From Gemmatales bacterium (lineage in GTDB: Bacteria > Planctomycetota > Planctomycetia > Gemmatales > HRBIN36), in the NCBI GenBank assembly GCA_025060195.1, contig JANXCQ010000013.1, forward strand, positions 1 through 64,000: 64,000 bases of DNA, in the 5' to 3' direction. The notes beneath the pieces are model-generated. The model did no database searches. It saw only the letters and a list, made by a program, of their open reading frames with translations, and was not told the origin of the DNA. Position numbers and translations under genes: made by a program. Positions 16,677-25,625 of this stretch are shown here, one piece after another (position 1 is the stretch's first letter; each line of letters starts with the position of its first letter).

Positions 16677-17675
16677 TCAGCTGACTCGGACACCAGGCAC
16701 TTTCATGCCTAGATGTAAACCGAATTCTTCCAGCTTACTTTTGACATGCTTGAGGGTGGTCTCGCCGAAATTGCGTACTTCGAGCAATTCGTCTTCAGTG
16801 CGTGTCACCAGGTCACGGACTGTGCGGATACCCTCGGCTTCCAAGGTGTTGACGCAGCGGACGTCGAGACCAAGTTCGGCCAGGCTCATGTCGAGCTTGC
16901 GCATCAGTTCCAAATCCACCATCGGTCCTGTAACGATGGTCGCTTCGTCGGGGACGGGCACTTCGGGACCTAGCTCGGTGTACTCGATGAACGGATTCAA
17001 ATGCTTACGGAGAATTTTGGCGGCTTCGACGATGGCCAGTTGCGGCGACACCGTACCGTTGGTCCACACTTCGAGAATGAGACGCTCGTAATTAGTTTTT
17101 TGACCGACGCGAGTTTCCTCGGTGCTGAAGCGCACACGCGTCACGGGGGAAAAGCTAGCGTCCAGAGGGATGACACCGATTTCTCGTTCCTTCCCCGCGT
17201 TTTCTTCAGCCGTGCGATAGCCGCGACCGTTCTCCACAGTCATCTCAACATGGAAACGAACGTCTTCCGTCAAGGTCGCGATAATGTGTTCGGGATTGAT
17301 GATATGAACCGATTCCGTGGTGATAATATCCGCTGCGCGAACAACGCCTCGTTCTTCGCGTTCAATGCGGATTACCTGGGGTTGGTCGCTGGTATTCTTC
17401 ACCACCAGACTTTTGATATTGAGAATGATATCGGTAACGTCTTCGACGACGCCTGGAATAGTCGTGAACTCATGGGGCACGCCGGCGATCTTGACGCGGG
17501 TTACAGCGCTCCCTTCCAGGCTGGAAAGTAGAACGCGCCGCAGGCTGTTGCCGATGGTTACAGCAAAGCCTGGCTCGAACGGCTCACAAATGAATTTGCC
17601 GTAGGTATCGGTGAGGGTTTTGCGGTCGCAAACAAGCCTTCTCGGCAGTTCCAGATTACGCCATTGGTAGCGCAT
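16677..17675 (-). CDS. rpoA: RNA polymerase subunit alpha
   Basis: The 332-residue alpha subunit has an N-terminal dimerisation domain with [20 protein letters not shown] and [16 protein letters not shown]. An acidic linker follows, then a C-terminal domain (about 255-320) with [20 protein letters not shown], the HhH region that binds UP elements and activators. It lies between rpsD (170 bp upstream) and rplQ. The 170-bp gap before it is large for this operon and could hold an internal promoter, but I see no clear one. Confidence 0.98.
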   Translation of the reverse strand: MRYQWRNLELPRRLVCDRKTLTDTYGKFICEPFEPGFAVTIGNSLRRVLLSSLEGSAVTRVKIAGVPHEFTTIPGVVEDVTDIILNIKSLVVKNTSDQPQVIRIEREERGVVRAADIITTESVHIINPEHIIATLTEDVRFHVEMTVENGRGYRTAEENAGKEREIGVIPLDASFSPVTRVRFSTEETRVGQKTNYERLILEVWTNGTVSPQLAIVEAAKILRKHLNPFIEYTELGPEVPVPDEATIVTGPMVDLELMRKLDMSLAELGLDVRCVNTLEAEGIRTVRDLVTRTEDELLEVRNFGETTLKHVKSKLEEFGLHLGMKVPGVRVS

Positions 17676-17845
17676 TGCTACGCCTCCGCGGATTGTCTCG
17701 CTCGCTGGGGCCTACATCCTAAGCGAGCCTCGATCCGCACTTTTGGCCCCTGGAAAAAATGACTTCAGCTTCCGCCAGCCGAAGGATTAGCTTTTTAGCA
17801 AATTTGCGTGAAACGGGCGATGCCAAAATATCTCCGCGCTACAGT

Positions 17846-18490
17846 TTAGCGGGTGGTAAATTCGATGATCAGTTGCGGGTTGATTTCGATTTCGCGGGTC
17901 AGGCGTGGGTCCACGTCATCATAGGTGGGTAAACGTACAACGCGGGCCGAAGGTGTTTCTCCGTTGCTCACTTCCAGGAACGCGGGAGGCTGGTTGGCCG
18001 ACATTTGCTCGAGAGCGGCCTTAACCATTTGCAGGGTTTTTGGCGACGGCCGCAGGGTGATTTCGTCGCCGACCTGCACTAGATAACTGGGAATATCCAC
18101 CCGCCGACCGTTTACGCGTATATGTCCGTGCGCCACGATTTGCCGTGCCGCGCGGCGGCTCACGGCCCAACCCAGGCGATGCACAATGTTGTCCAGGCGC
18201 CTTTCCATCAGAGATAGTAACATCTCGCCCGTGTTTTCCTTGGAGCGCGAAGCAATGTCGAAAATACGCTCGAATTGGCGTTGCGATACGCCGTAAAAGC
18301 GTTTGAGTTTTTGTTTTTCCCGCAACCGCAGACCGTATTCGCTCAATTTGGTGCGGCGGGTATGCATGCCGGGCGGATAATTGCGCCGCTCCAGGGCACA
18401 TTTGGGCGAATAGCATCGGCTCCCTTTCAGGTACAGCTTTTTCCCTTCGCGTCGGCAAAGACGACAAACCGCACCGAGGTATCGGCCCAT
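17846..18490 (-). CDS. rpsD: 30S ribosomal protein S4
   Basis: The 214-residue uS4 is a primary 16S rRNA binder that nucleates 30S assembly and, in many bacteria, represses its own operon. The zinc-type N-terminus is kept (CRLCRREGKKLYLKGSRC with a downstream Cys in SPKCALERR). The S4 RNA-binding domain lies at about 100-165 (RRLDNIVHRLGWAVSRRAAR, then HGHIRVNGRRVDIPSYLV). A short C-terminal extension carries ETPSARVVRLPTY. It is the fourth gene of the alpha operon. Confidence 0.98.
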   Translation of the reverse strand: MGRYLGAVCRLCRREGKKLYLKGSRCYSPKCALERRNYPPGMHTRRTKLSEYGLRLREKQKLKRFYGVSQRQFERIFDIASRSKENTGEMLLSLMERRLDNIVHRLGWAVSRRAARQIVAHGHIRVNGRRVDIPSYLVQVGDEITLRPSPKTLQMVKAALEQMSANQPPAFLEVSNGETPSARVVRLPTYDDVDPRLTREIEINPQLIIEFTTR

Positions 18491-18550
18491 GTTTTGATTT
18501 CCTATCCGTTAATCGCAGATTGTGTCCGTCAAGGACAGTGAAACACCATA

Positions 18551-18931
18551 TTATACCCGCCGTCGCTTTGGAGGTCGGCAGCCATTATGTGGCACGGGAG
18601 TTACGTCAGCAATCGATTTGATCTCCAGACCGGCAGTTTGCAGCGCCGTAATCGCCGATTCGCGCCCTGCGCCAAGTCCCTTAACGCGGACCTCGACTTC
18701 GCGCATACCGAGTTTCTTGGCCTTTTCCGCGGCCAATTCCGCGGCACGCTGGGCGGCGAACGGCGTACTCTTCCGGCTCCCCTTGAATCCAGCCGTCCCT
18801 GCCGAAGCCCAGCAAAGTACATCGCCGTTTGGATCGGTGATGGTGACAATCGTATTGTTGAACGTAGCCTTGATGTGGGCGATGCCGCGTGTTACCGTGC
18901 GTTTAGCTTTCCGTTTTTTCGCCTTAGCCAT
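18551..18931 (-). CDS. rpsK: 30S ribosomal protein S11
   Basis: The 126-residue uS11 forms part of the platform near the E site. The sequence has [18 protein letters not shown] near the N-terminus and ends [11 protein letters not shown], the highly conserved C-terminus. It lies between rpsM and rpsD in the alpha operon, 46 bp after rpsM. Confidence 0.98.
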   Translation of the reverse strand: MAKAKKRKAKRTVTRGIAHIKATFNNTIVTITDPNGDVLCWASAGTAGFKGSRKSTPFAAQRAAELAAEKAKKLGMREVEVRVKGLGAGRESAITALQTAGLEIKSIADVTPVPHNGCRPPKRRRV

Positions 18932-18977
18932 ACTTCGCTTCCTCGACTTATCAGGCGTGGGGGCTTCTCAACCATGC

Positions 18978-19364
18978 CTAGCCGCGCAGTTCCTTCACGC
19001 CCTTCTTGCCCGCGACGGTCTTACGTGGCCCCTTACGGGTGCGAGCATTGGTTCGCGTGCGCTGGCCGCGCACCGGCAGGCCACGTCGGTGGCGGATCCC
19101 GCGGTAACATTGTATGTCCTTGAGCCGAGCGATGTTTTGTTGAATTTGACGCCGCAGTTGGCCTTCAACGACATACTCACGATCGATAATAGCGCTAATG
19201 CGACTCAACTCATCGTCGTTCAGGTCTTTGGCTTTGCGCAACGGATCGATGCCCGCTTTTTCGCAGACTTGCAGAGCAGTCGTCGGGCCGATTCCATAAA
19301 TATAGCGTAAGGCAATATGTACCGCTTTGTCGCCAGGAATATCCACACCTAGGACGCGCGGCAT
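18978..19364 (-). CDS. rpsM: 30S ribosomal protein S13
   Basis: The 128-residue uS13 contacts the 50S (bridges B1a/b) and tRNA. The N-terminus is [20 protein letters not shown] and the basic C-terminal tail has [20 protein letters not shown]. It follows rpmJ by 17 bp. Confidence 0.98.
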   Translation of the reverse strand: MPRVLGVDIPGDKAVHIALRYIYGIGPTTALQVCEKAGIDPLRKAKDLNDDELSRISAIIDREYVVEGQLRRQIQQNIARLKDIQCYRGIRHRRGLPVRGQRTRTNARTRKGPRKTVAGKKGVKELRG

Positions 19365-19381
19365 GAGCTTAGCTCCTCCGA

Positions 19382-19495
19382 CTAGCCTTGCCGTTGTTTG
19401 TGGCGTGGATTGGTACAGATCACGCGCACCACGCCTTTGCGGCGAACGATTTTGCAGTTTTCACACATGCGTTTGACGCTGGCTCGCACTTTCAT
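19382..19495 (-). CDS. rpmJ: 50S ribosomal protein L36
   Basis: The 37-residue bL36 reads [20 protein letters not shown] and ends with [11 protein letters not shown]. The zinc ligands C-x2-C, a later Cys and His are present, so it is the C+ form. GGGAGG lies upstream of the ATG. It opens the alpha operon. No infA, map, adk or secY precedes it; instead a divergent transporter gene begins about 215 bp away, so the alpha operon is separated from the spc operon here. Confidence 0.97.
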   Translation of the reverse strand: MKVRASVKRMCENCKIVRRKGVVRVICTNPRHKQRQG

Positions 19496-19709
19496 CGCTC
19501 GTCCTCCCATCATCCGACACAGCAGACACTCCGGTGACGCTAACAACGTGGAAGGAACTAAGGCCCATTAATCTATCCATCTCTAGGCTGGAAGGCAAGG
19601 CCCAAAATGTTTTTACGCTGGTTACCACTTATAAGAGGCCTTATATTGCTACAATGAGTATGACAAGCTACCAGGCTTTTGTCGCGGAGGTGTGCTCAAA
19701 AGGCTTACT

Positions 19710-21311
19710 ATGGACACTGGAGAACGACTATCTCCCCGCGCTAGATACGGCATGTTGGGTTTCGTCGTGTTGACTACGCCGTTCTTGCTAACCTTGGGTA
19801 ACCCCGCGTTAGGCCAAAGCCCCACTCCTTCTGCGCCGTCGGACAGCGGGTCCGGTTTACCGCCCTTGCGGTGGGGGGCCGATGCTGAAGGCGGGGCTCC
19901 GTATATCTTTTACGATCCTGAACGGCCGGAGCAGCTCATTGGTTTTGAGGTAGACCTGATACGGGCGTTGGAGCGGGAATTGGGTCGGCGTATTGAGCAT
20001 CAGCAGTATGACTTCAAAAAGTTAGTGGACGGTCTGGAACGCGGCGACATTGATTTGGCTATGAACGGTTTGGAAATCACGCCCGATCGACAAAAACGGG
20101 TGCGTTTCAGTCGGCCTTACTATGTGTTCAAGCTGCAACTGGTAACGCGGGAGGGCGAGACCGAGATTAATTCACTACGCGATTGTGTGGAGAAGCAGGC
20201 ACGGGTGGGGACACTGGAAAACACGGCAGCCTCTCGATTGTTGGAGCAACTCCGGGTGCCGACGTTCCTGTACGATAGCCAAGTCACGCCGTTTGAAGAC
20301 CTTGCCCTGGGCCGACTCGATGCCGTACTCATGGACGTGCCCATCGTCTTGTACCATGGGCGGAATAAGCCTGGCCTGAGGCTGGTCGAGCCGCTAGTCA
20401 GCGGTCGTGGCTACTACGCCATCGCTTTCCGTAAGGATGATGAGGAGCTGGCCCGTCAATTCGATGTGGCTCTGGAACGTTTGCTCGCGAGCGGAGAGTT
20501 ACGGCGCATCTACGAAACATGGGGCCTATGGAACGCCAGCCAAGAGGAGCTTTATCCCCCCAACCAGTTCGGCCTAGAACTAGCCCGCGAGCATACCGCC
20601 CCTCAATCCCTGGAGGGCTGGTCGTTCGGCAGCTACTTCCCCCTTTTATTACGTGCGGTTTGGTTGACCGTGGAACTCACGGTGCTGAGCATGGCGGTGG
20701 CTGTCGTCATCGGGCTGATCATTGCTGTGTGCCGACTTTATGGGCCGTATCCCCTCCAGCTCTTAGCCCTGTGCTATGTCGAATTTTTCCGCGGCATCCC
20801 CGTATTGCTCTTACTCTACTTCCTCTATTTCGGGTTACCTGCGATTGGCCAAGTCTTTGGCTGGGACATGGCACTAAGGTGGTCGCCGTTTGTTACTGCA
20901 GTGCTCGGTCTGGGATTGAATTATGCCGCTTACGAAGCGGAAATTTATCGCGCCGCCATCTCATCTATCCCCCGGGCGCAATGGGAAGCGGCAGCCAGTC
21001 TAGGCCTGACGCCGACGCAAACTTTTCGCTACGTCATTTTGCCCCAGGCCATCCGCATTATCCTGCCACCTTCCACTACCGATTTCGTCGCCCTGTTTAA
21101 GGACACGAGTCTGGCAGGTACGATTACGGTCGTGGAACTGAGCAAGCAGTATCAAATCCTTTCCACGTCCGGCGCCGATTATCGCGCCTTGGTAGAAATC
21201 GGTGTCGCCACTGCATTACTGTATCTCCTCATGGCCGTGCCCTTGGGATATTTATCGCGACGATTGGAAGAACGCTGGCATGCGGGCCACCTGGCTGAGG
21301 GCCGACATTGA
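19710..21311 (+). CDS. Polar amino-acid ABC transporter: fused substrate-binding and permease protein
   Basis: The 533-residue fusion has a signal or first membrane segment at 10-30 and a type 3 solute-binding domain (about 50-270). Visible there are PYIFYDPERPEQLIGFEVDL and DIDLAMNGLEITPDRQKRV. A GlnP-like permease domain follows (about 300-520), with YVEFFRGIPVLLLLYFLYF and EAAASLGLTPTQTFRYVILP, the EAA loop that docks on the ATPase. The family imports polar amino acids, often Gln, Arg or His. The ATG at 19710 is preferred to the GTG at 19692, which lies almost on top of the GGAGG. It forms an operon with the ATPase gene 43 bp downstream. Confidence 0.93.
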   Translation: MDTGERLSPRARYGMLGFVVLTTPFLLTLGNPALGQSPTPSAPSDSGSGLPPLRWGADAEGGAPYIFYDPERPEQLIGFEVDLIRALERELGRRIEHQQYDFKKLVDGLERGDIDLAMNGLEITPDRQKRVRFSRPYYVFKLQLVTREGETEINSLRDCVEKQARVGTLENTAASRLLEQLRVPTFLYDSQVTPFEDLALGRLDAVLMDVPIVLYHGRNKPGLRLVEPLVSGRGYYAIAFRKDDEELARQFDVALERLLASGELRRIYETWGLWNASQEELYPPNQFGLELAREHTAPQSLEGWSFGSYFPLLLRAVWLTVELTVLSMAVAVVIGLIIAVCRLYGPYPLQLLALCYVEFFRGIPVLLLLYFLYFGLPAIGQVFGWDMALRWSPFVTAVLGLGLNYAAYEAEIYRAAISSIPRAQWEAAASLGLTPTQTFRYVILPQAIRIILPPSTTDFVALFKDTSLAGTITVVELSKQYQILSTSGADYRALVEIGVATALLYLLMAVPLGYLSRRLEERWHAGHLAEGRH

Positions 21312-21354
21312 TTCCCCCAGGAAGGTCGGCGCACCGGGGTGCAGGCGACGAGCT

Positions 21355-22095
21355 ATGTTTGAAATAGAGATTCGCGGGCTGGTGAAACGGTTGGGTGGAC
21401 GGACCATTCTGAGGGGCATCGAGCTCACCATCGAACAAGGTGAAACTCTGGCGGTCCTCGGGCCTAGCGGCAGCGGCAAGTCCACATTATTGCGGTGCAT
21501 CAATGCCTTGACCCCCTTCGATGCAGGGCAGATTCGCGTTGGGGACATCGTTCTGCGTCCTGGCAAAGTCCCGCGGGACGTGGCCATTCAAGTGCGTCGG
21601 CAACTGGGCATGGTGTTTCAGGACTTTGCTCTGTTTCCGCATCTGCGGGCGATAGATAATGTGGCCCTCGGTCCGCGGTTGGTGTTGGGACTGACCAAAG
21701 AGCAAGCGCGGCATCGCGCAGTACAACTGCTCCAGCGGGTCGGTTTGCAGCACCGTGCCGAGGCATTTCCCGCGCAGTTATCTGGGGGCGAAAAACAGCG
21801 CGTCGCCATTGCGCGGGCTTTGGCCATGGAGCCGAAGGGACTGCTTTGCGACGAAATTACCAGTGCTCTCGACCCCGAACTGAAATGGGAAGTGCTGAGT
21901 GTATTGGCCGATCTGAAAAAGGACGGCCTGACTATGGTAGTGGTCACGCACGAGGTCGGCTTTGCCCGTCGCGTGGCCGACCGGCTCTGTATTCTCAGCG
22001 ACGGTCAGATTCTCGAAGTCGGGCCACCGCAACAAGTGCTGGAAAATCCTAAGACGGCCCGCGTCCAACAATTCTTGGCACGGGTACTGACCTGA
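21355..22095 (+). CDS. Polar amino-acid ABC transporter ATP-binding protein (GlnQ-like)
   Basis: The 246-residue ABC ATPase has Walker A GPSGSGKSTLL (about 34), a Q-loop in VFQDFALFPH, the signature LSGGEKQRVAIARALAM, and a switch His in VVVTHEVGFA. Walker B reads LLCDEITSALDP, with Cys before the Asp. It energises the fused permease encoded just upstream. The start at 21355 is chosen because the protein then begins at the family N-terminus (FEIEIRGLVKRLGG). Its stop is followed one base later by the ATG of the large membrane-protein gene. Confidence 0.95.
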   Translation: MFEIEIRGLVKRLGGRTILRGIELTIEQGETLAVLGPSGSGKSTLLRCINALTPFDAGQIRVGDIVLRPGKVPRDVAIQVRRQLGMVFQDFALFPHLRAIDNVALGPRLVLGLTKEQARHRAVQLLQRVGLQHRAEAFPAQLSGGEKQRVAIARALAMEPKGLLCDEITSALDPELKWEVLSVLADLKKDGLTMVVVTHEVGFARRVADRLCILSDGQILEVGPPQQVLENPKTARVQQFLARVLT

Positions 22096-22096
22096 G

Positions 22097-25000
22097 ATGA
22101 GCGAGCAGCGTACGCAGTGGCAAAAACGCCTGGCTGCCATCGAGCCATCCGTTCTCCTCATCGAAGCGCCGCTCCTGCGACGCATCGCCCGCGTTTCCCA
22201 ACAGATATCCGCTCTGGCGTGGCGCATTCCTCATCAGGACGTTTACGTCCTGGATCGAGAATCCCTGCTCGACTTGGCCACCGAAAGTGAGTTAGGCATC
22301 AACAAACCAGGTGACTTGCGCCCGCAAGTGCTTCTAGTAGCTTGGCCTAACGGGGAACACGCTGAAGACGCTTTAGCCGGGCTGTTATTACGCAGGCTCG
22401 TCCACGGTTGGGTCGAGCTGCACTGGCGGAGCGTTCCTGAAGAACAACAAATCCGCTTGGCTTGGCAACGGGTGCAACAATTGGGCGCTGCCGAATGGGA
22501 GGAGATCGTCGCCGTCGCCGACCAGGACGGTTGGTTACCGCGCCACGATGTCCCCGACTATGCGATTTATCGCGAGTTCGCCGCACACTGGTGGGAACTT
22601 CGCCTCGCCTGCCCGCAACGTTTGCCATTCTGGTTTCCCACCCTGGCACCGCAGGCGCAACGGATTGACGAAGTACTTCTCCAGGACGTGGATATCCCGC
22701 AGCTCCAGCGGAAACTACGGCAAGCGCACTGGCCTACGCTCCAAGACCCGCTTCCAAAGAGGCATAATCCCGACACCATTGTCCTTGTGTCGGCCCACAC
22801 GGAGCTGGGCGATGCACGGTTGAACCGAGACCCAGACGAGTCCGGAGGAGTTTTGGCGCAGGCCCCCGCTGTCAATTCCTTCGCCTCGGTGGAACCAGTA
22901 GTGATTCGTGATAGCAGCGCCTGGCCGCGTATCGAGGCCGCCGCCAAGAAAGGCAATGTCGTGCGTGCCGCTTTATTATGTTGGCAAGTATCATTGACGT
23001 TGCCCGCATCGCTCCGACCTCTTTGGCAACGCGAAGCCCGGCATTTTCTCGGCGAATTAGCGCACCGTTTGGCCTTGATATTCCCCCCAATGAGCCAGAC
23101 ATTCGAAGAACAAATGGCCGAGAAAGACCTTTGGCACGGCACTTTATGCGCCTTATTGCCTGCCGCGGCGGAGCAAGGCTACTTTTCGCAGGAAGCACGG
23201 GTGCTTTATGATTTGCAACGCCTGACCGAGGACGCTCAGCGGGGGATTTACGTGGTGGACTTGGCGGGTTGGCTCCGCACCTTGGGCGGTTTAGCTTGGC
23301 GGCGGCAACAGCCCTTGCTCCAACAGTTCCTCGTGCTGCGGCGATTGCGCTCCGCACGCCACCGCTTGGCGTTCTGCTCGCTCGATGACGCATTGCGCCT
23401 CCGTTTAGCCACGTTATTAGACTCGGCCATGCACGAATGGGAAATGCGTTTGCACCAGCAGGTCGAGCCTATCTTACGCCGCGTGCTCCAGGATGTCGGA
23501 ATAGTGCCCCACAATCTCGCCGAGCGCATCGAGCTGGAACGCCTGATCCAGGAGCTCGCTGACGGCGTGGTTGAAACCGGGCACATCCGTTTGGGTCAAC
23601 TTCGCGATGCCATCTCCCGCAGCCAGTTGAAGTTACCCGATCTGCGCGGGCCAGGCGAATGGTGGCGCGGTGACCCGTTGCTGGCCGCAGACAAACGTCT
23701 GGCGCACGAACTGGACGGTATCTATCGCCGTGGCGAAGTTTACCTACGCTGGTTCCAGCGGTTCAGCTCACTCTTTTTTGGCACTCGGCTGGGCCGCTTA
23801 TTCAGTTTATTCCTCATTCTGCCGTTCCTCGGTGCCTTCATTATCCTCGAAGGCATAGACCACGTGCTGGTTCATCCCCTGGCGGGCCTATGGGGTTTAG
23901 ACTTCCATATCTCAGGGCGTTTCCAAGTGCTCGCCTTGGGGGCGTTCCTTGTCGGCGTCATTAATTTTGTCCAGTTTCGTCGCATCGTGGTTCGCTGGTG
24001 CCGATGGGTTTTCCGCGGCCTCCGCTGGCTCTTCTGGGATCTACCCCGACGATTCCTGCGTTGGCCGCCGCTTTTGCGCCTCTGGCAGTCCATGCCCCTG
24101 GTCATCTTTCGCCGACATCTGATTCTGCCCTTGGTCTTAGCCACAGTAACATGGGCCGCGTGTGCCTGGGGGGAGGTGGAAGGCAACTGGTTACAACTTT
24201 CCGTCGGACTGGCGGCACTCTTTGGTCTGATGGTTACCTTGACCCGCGAGGGTCACATTGCCCTGGCTACTTGTGGCGACTACCTTGCCTGGACATTTCG
24301 CTACCTGAGTCTGGAATGGATCACGCTTAGCCTCCAGTGGGTCTTGGCGTTATTTCAACGCCTGCTCAATCACGTCGAGCGGTTGCAATATCGCATTGAC
24401 GAATGGCTCCGCTATCGCGGTGGAGAAGCGCCCTGGCGCTTAGTCTGGAAGGCACTAGCTTCGCTGGTGTGGAGTTGGTTGTCCTACATCCTGCGCTTCA
24501 CCGTCTATCTGCTCATTGAGCCGCAAATCAATCCGATTAAGCACTTCCCAGTGGTTACCGTATCACACAAATTGCTACTGGCAGGCCTACCGATTTTTAC
24601 CGTATGGACGTTGAACCTCCTCGGCTGGGAACCGAACGACGTGAACAAAGCTAAGGCCGCCGCTTTGGTGACGTCCATCATCTGGGCCATTCCCGGCGTG
24701 TTCGGTTTCCTCGCCTGGGAACTGAAGGAAAACTGGAAGCTCTACCGAGCCAATCGGAGCGCGACCTTGCGCCCGTTGCGCATCGGTCATCACGGGGAAA
24801 CCGTGGCCCAGTTACTGCGTCCCGGCGTGCATTCGGGGACGTTGCGCAAATTCTTCCGTCAAGGCCGCAGAATCTTCGCCGACCAAGCCACGCCTACTTC
24901 ACCGCTGTCCGCGGCGCGTTGGCACCGTCAGCACCAACACCATGAGAAAACTCTTCACGCCTTCGTCGAACGCAATTTTGTCCAACTCCTACGCGGCTGC

Positions 25001-25564
25001 CCTGACTGGACTGGCCCAGCTCTCGAAGTGAAACAGATCCAACTGGGCGTCAGCACCATCACCGTCCATATCGCCTCTCATCCGCGGGAAGGCACGGAAC
25101 GAGCAGGCGAACTGAGCACGGCCGTACTGCGGATCAGTTGCCAGGGCGGTTGGATCGTCGCTGAGTGGGTAGAACCCGGCTGGCTTATTACACTGGCTGC
25201 ACCCGCACGCGCGATGGTGCGTCGGGCATTAGACGGTCTCTACCATTGGGCAGGTGTCGAAGTCTTGAGCGAACGACTGCGAGAAACGATTCCACCCGAT
25301 TACCAATGGCGGCTCGAATGGGAAGGCTTACGGCTGTGCCGGCGCGAACGCCCCGAGCAAAGTGTTCTGTATCCATGGCAGGAGAGTGGCTCCATGGAGC
25401 CGGCGGATGGCATTCTTGATTCCTGGCCCACGCTTCCGGCCGAACAAATATGGTACCAGACGCGCCCCATCGCTTGGCACGACTGGGAAAACTCTTGGCC
25501 AAGTTCCCATGAACTCGTAGCAGAATCCCAGCATCCACCACAGTGGTCACGTTCCGCCTCATGA
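22097..25564 (+). CDS. Large membrane protein of unknown function
   Basis: The 1155-residue protein has three parts. A hydrophilic N-terminal half (1-550) is rich in Trp, Arg and Leu. A membrane region (about 555-880) has six or more helices, for example LFSLFLILPFLGAFIILEG, VLALGAFLVGVINFVQF, LAALFGLMVTL and LLLAGLPIFTVWTLNLLGW. A soluble C-terminal domain (about 900-1155) has VFGFLAWELKENWKLYRANR at its border and ISCQGGWIVAEWVEPGWLI within. I recognise no catalytic motif. It starts one base after the ABC ATPase stop, so coupled translation is likely, but the functional link is unclear. Its repeated LRR-like phrases are leucine-rich helices, not repeats. Confidence 0.8.
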   Translation: MSEQRTQWQKRLAAIEPSVLLIEAPLLRRIARVSQQISALAWRIPHQDVYVLDRESLLDLATESELGINKPGDLRPQVLLVAWPNGEHAEDALAGLLLRRLVHGWVELHWRSVPEEQQIRLAWQRVQQLGAAEWEEIVAVADQDGWLPRHDVPDYAIYREFAAHWWELRLACPQRLPFWFPTLAPQAQRIDEVLLQDVDIPQLQRKLRQAHWPTLQDPLPKRHNPDTIVLVSAHTELGDARLNRDPDESGGVLAQAPAVNSFASVEPVVIRDSSAWPRIEAAAKKGNVVRAALLCWQVSLTLPASLRPLWQREARHFLGELAHRLALIFPPMSQTFEEQMAEKDLWHGTLCALLPAAAEQGYFSQEARVLYDLQRLTEDAQRGIYVVDLAGWLRTLGGLAWRRQQPLLQQFLVLRRLRSARHRLAFCSLDDALRLRLATLLDSAMHEWEMRLHQQVEPILRRVLQDVGIVPHNLAERIELERLIQELADGVVETGHIRLGQLRDAISRSQLKLPDLRGPGEWWRGDPLLAADKRLAHELDGIYRRGEVYLRWFQRFSSLFFGTRLGRLFSLFLILPFLGAFIILEGIDHVLVHPLAGLWGLDFHISGRFQVLALGAFLVGVINFVQFRRIVVRWCRWVFRGLRWLFWDLPRRFLRWPPLLRLWQSMPLVIFRRHLILPLVLATVTWAACAWGEVEGNWLQLSVGLAALFGLMVTLTREGHIALATCGDYLAWTFRYLSLEWITLSLQWVLALFQRLLNHVERLQYRIDEWLRYRGGEAPWRLVWKALASLVWSWLSYILRFTVYLLIEPQINPIKHFPVVTVSHKLLLAGLPIFTVWTLNLLGWEPNDVNKAKAAALVTSIIWAIPGVFGFLAWELKENWKLYRANRSATLRPLRIGHHGETVAQLLRPGVHSGTLRKFFRQGRRIFADQATPTSPLSAARWHRQHQHHEKTLHAFVERNFVQLLRGCPDWTGPALEVKQIQLGVSTITVHIASHPREGTERAGELSTAVLRISCQGGWIVAEWVEPGWLITLAAPARAMVRRALDGLYHWAGVEVLSERLRETIPPDYQWRLEWEGLRLCRRERPEQSVLYPWQESGSMEPADGILDSWPTLPAEQIWYQTRPIAWHDWENSWPSSHELVAESQHPPQWSRSAS

Positions 25565-25625
25565 CCACCATCGCAAGTAACGTCGTCTCCGCGTAGTTAC
25601 CCGTTGGGTGCGGGGGCCACGTTCC

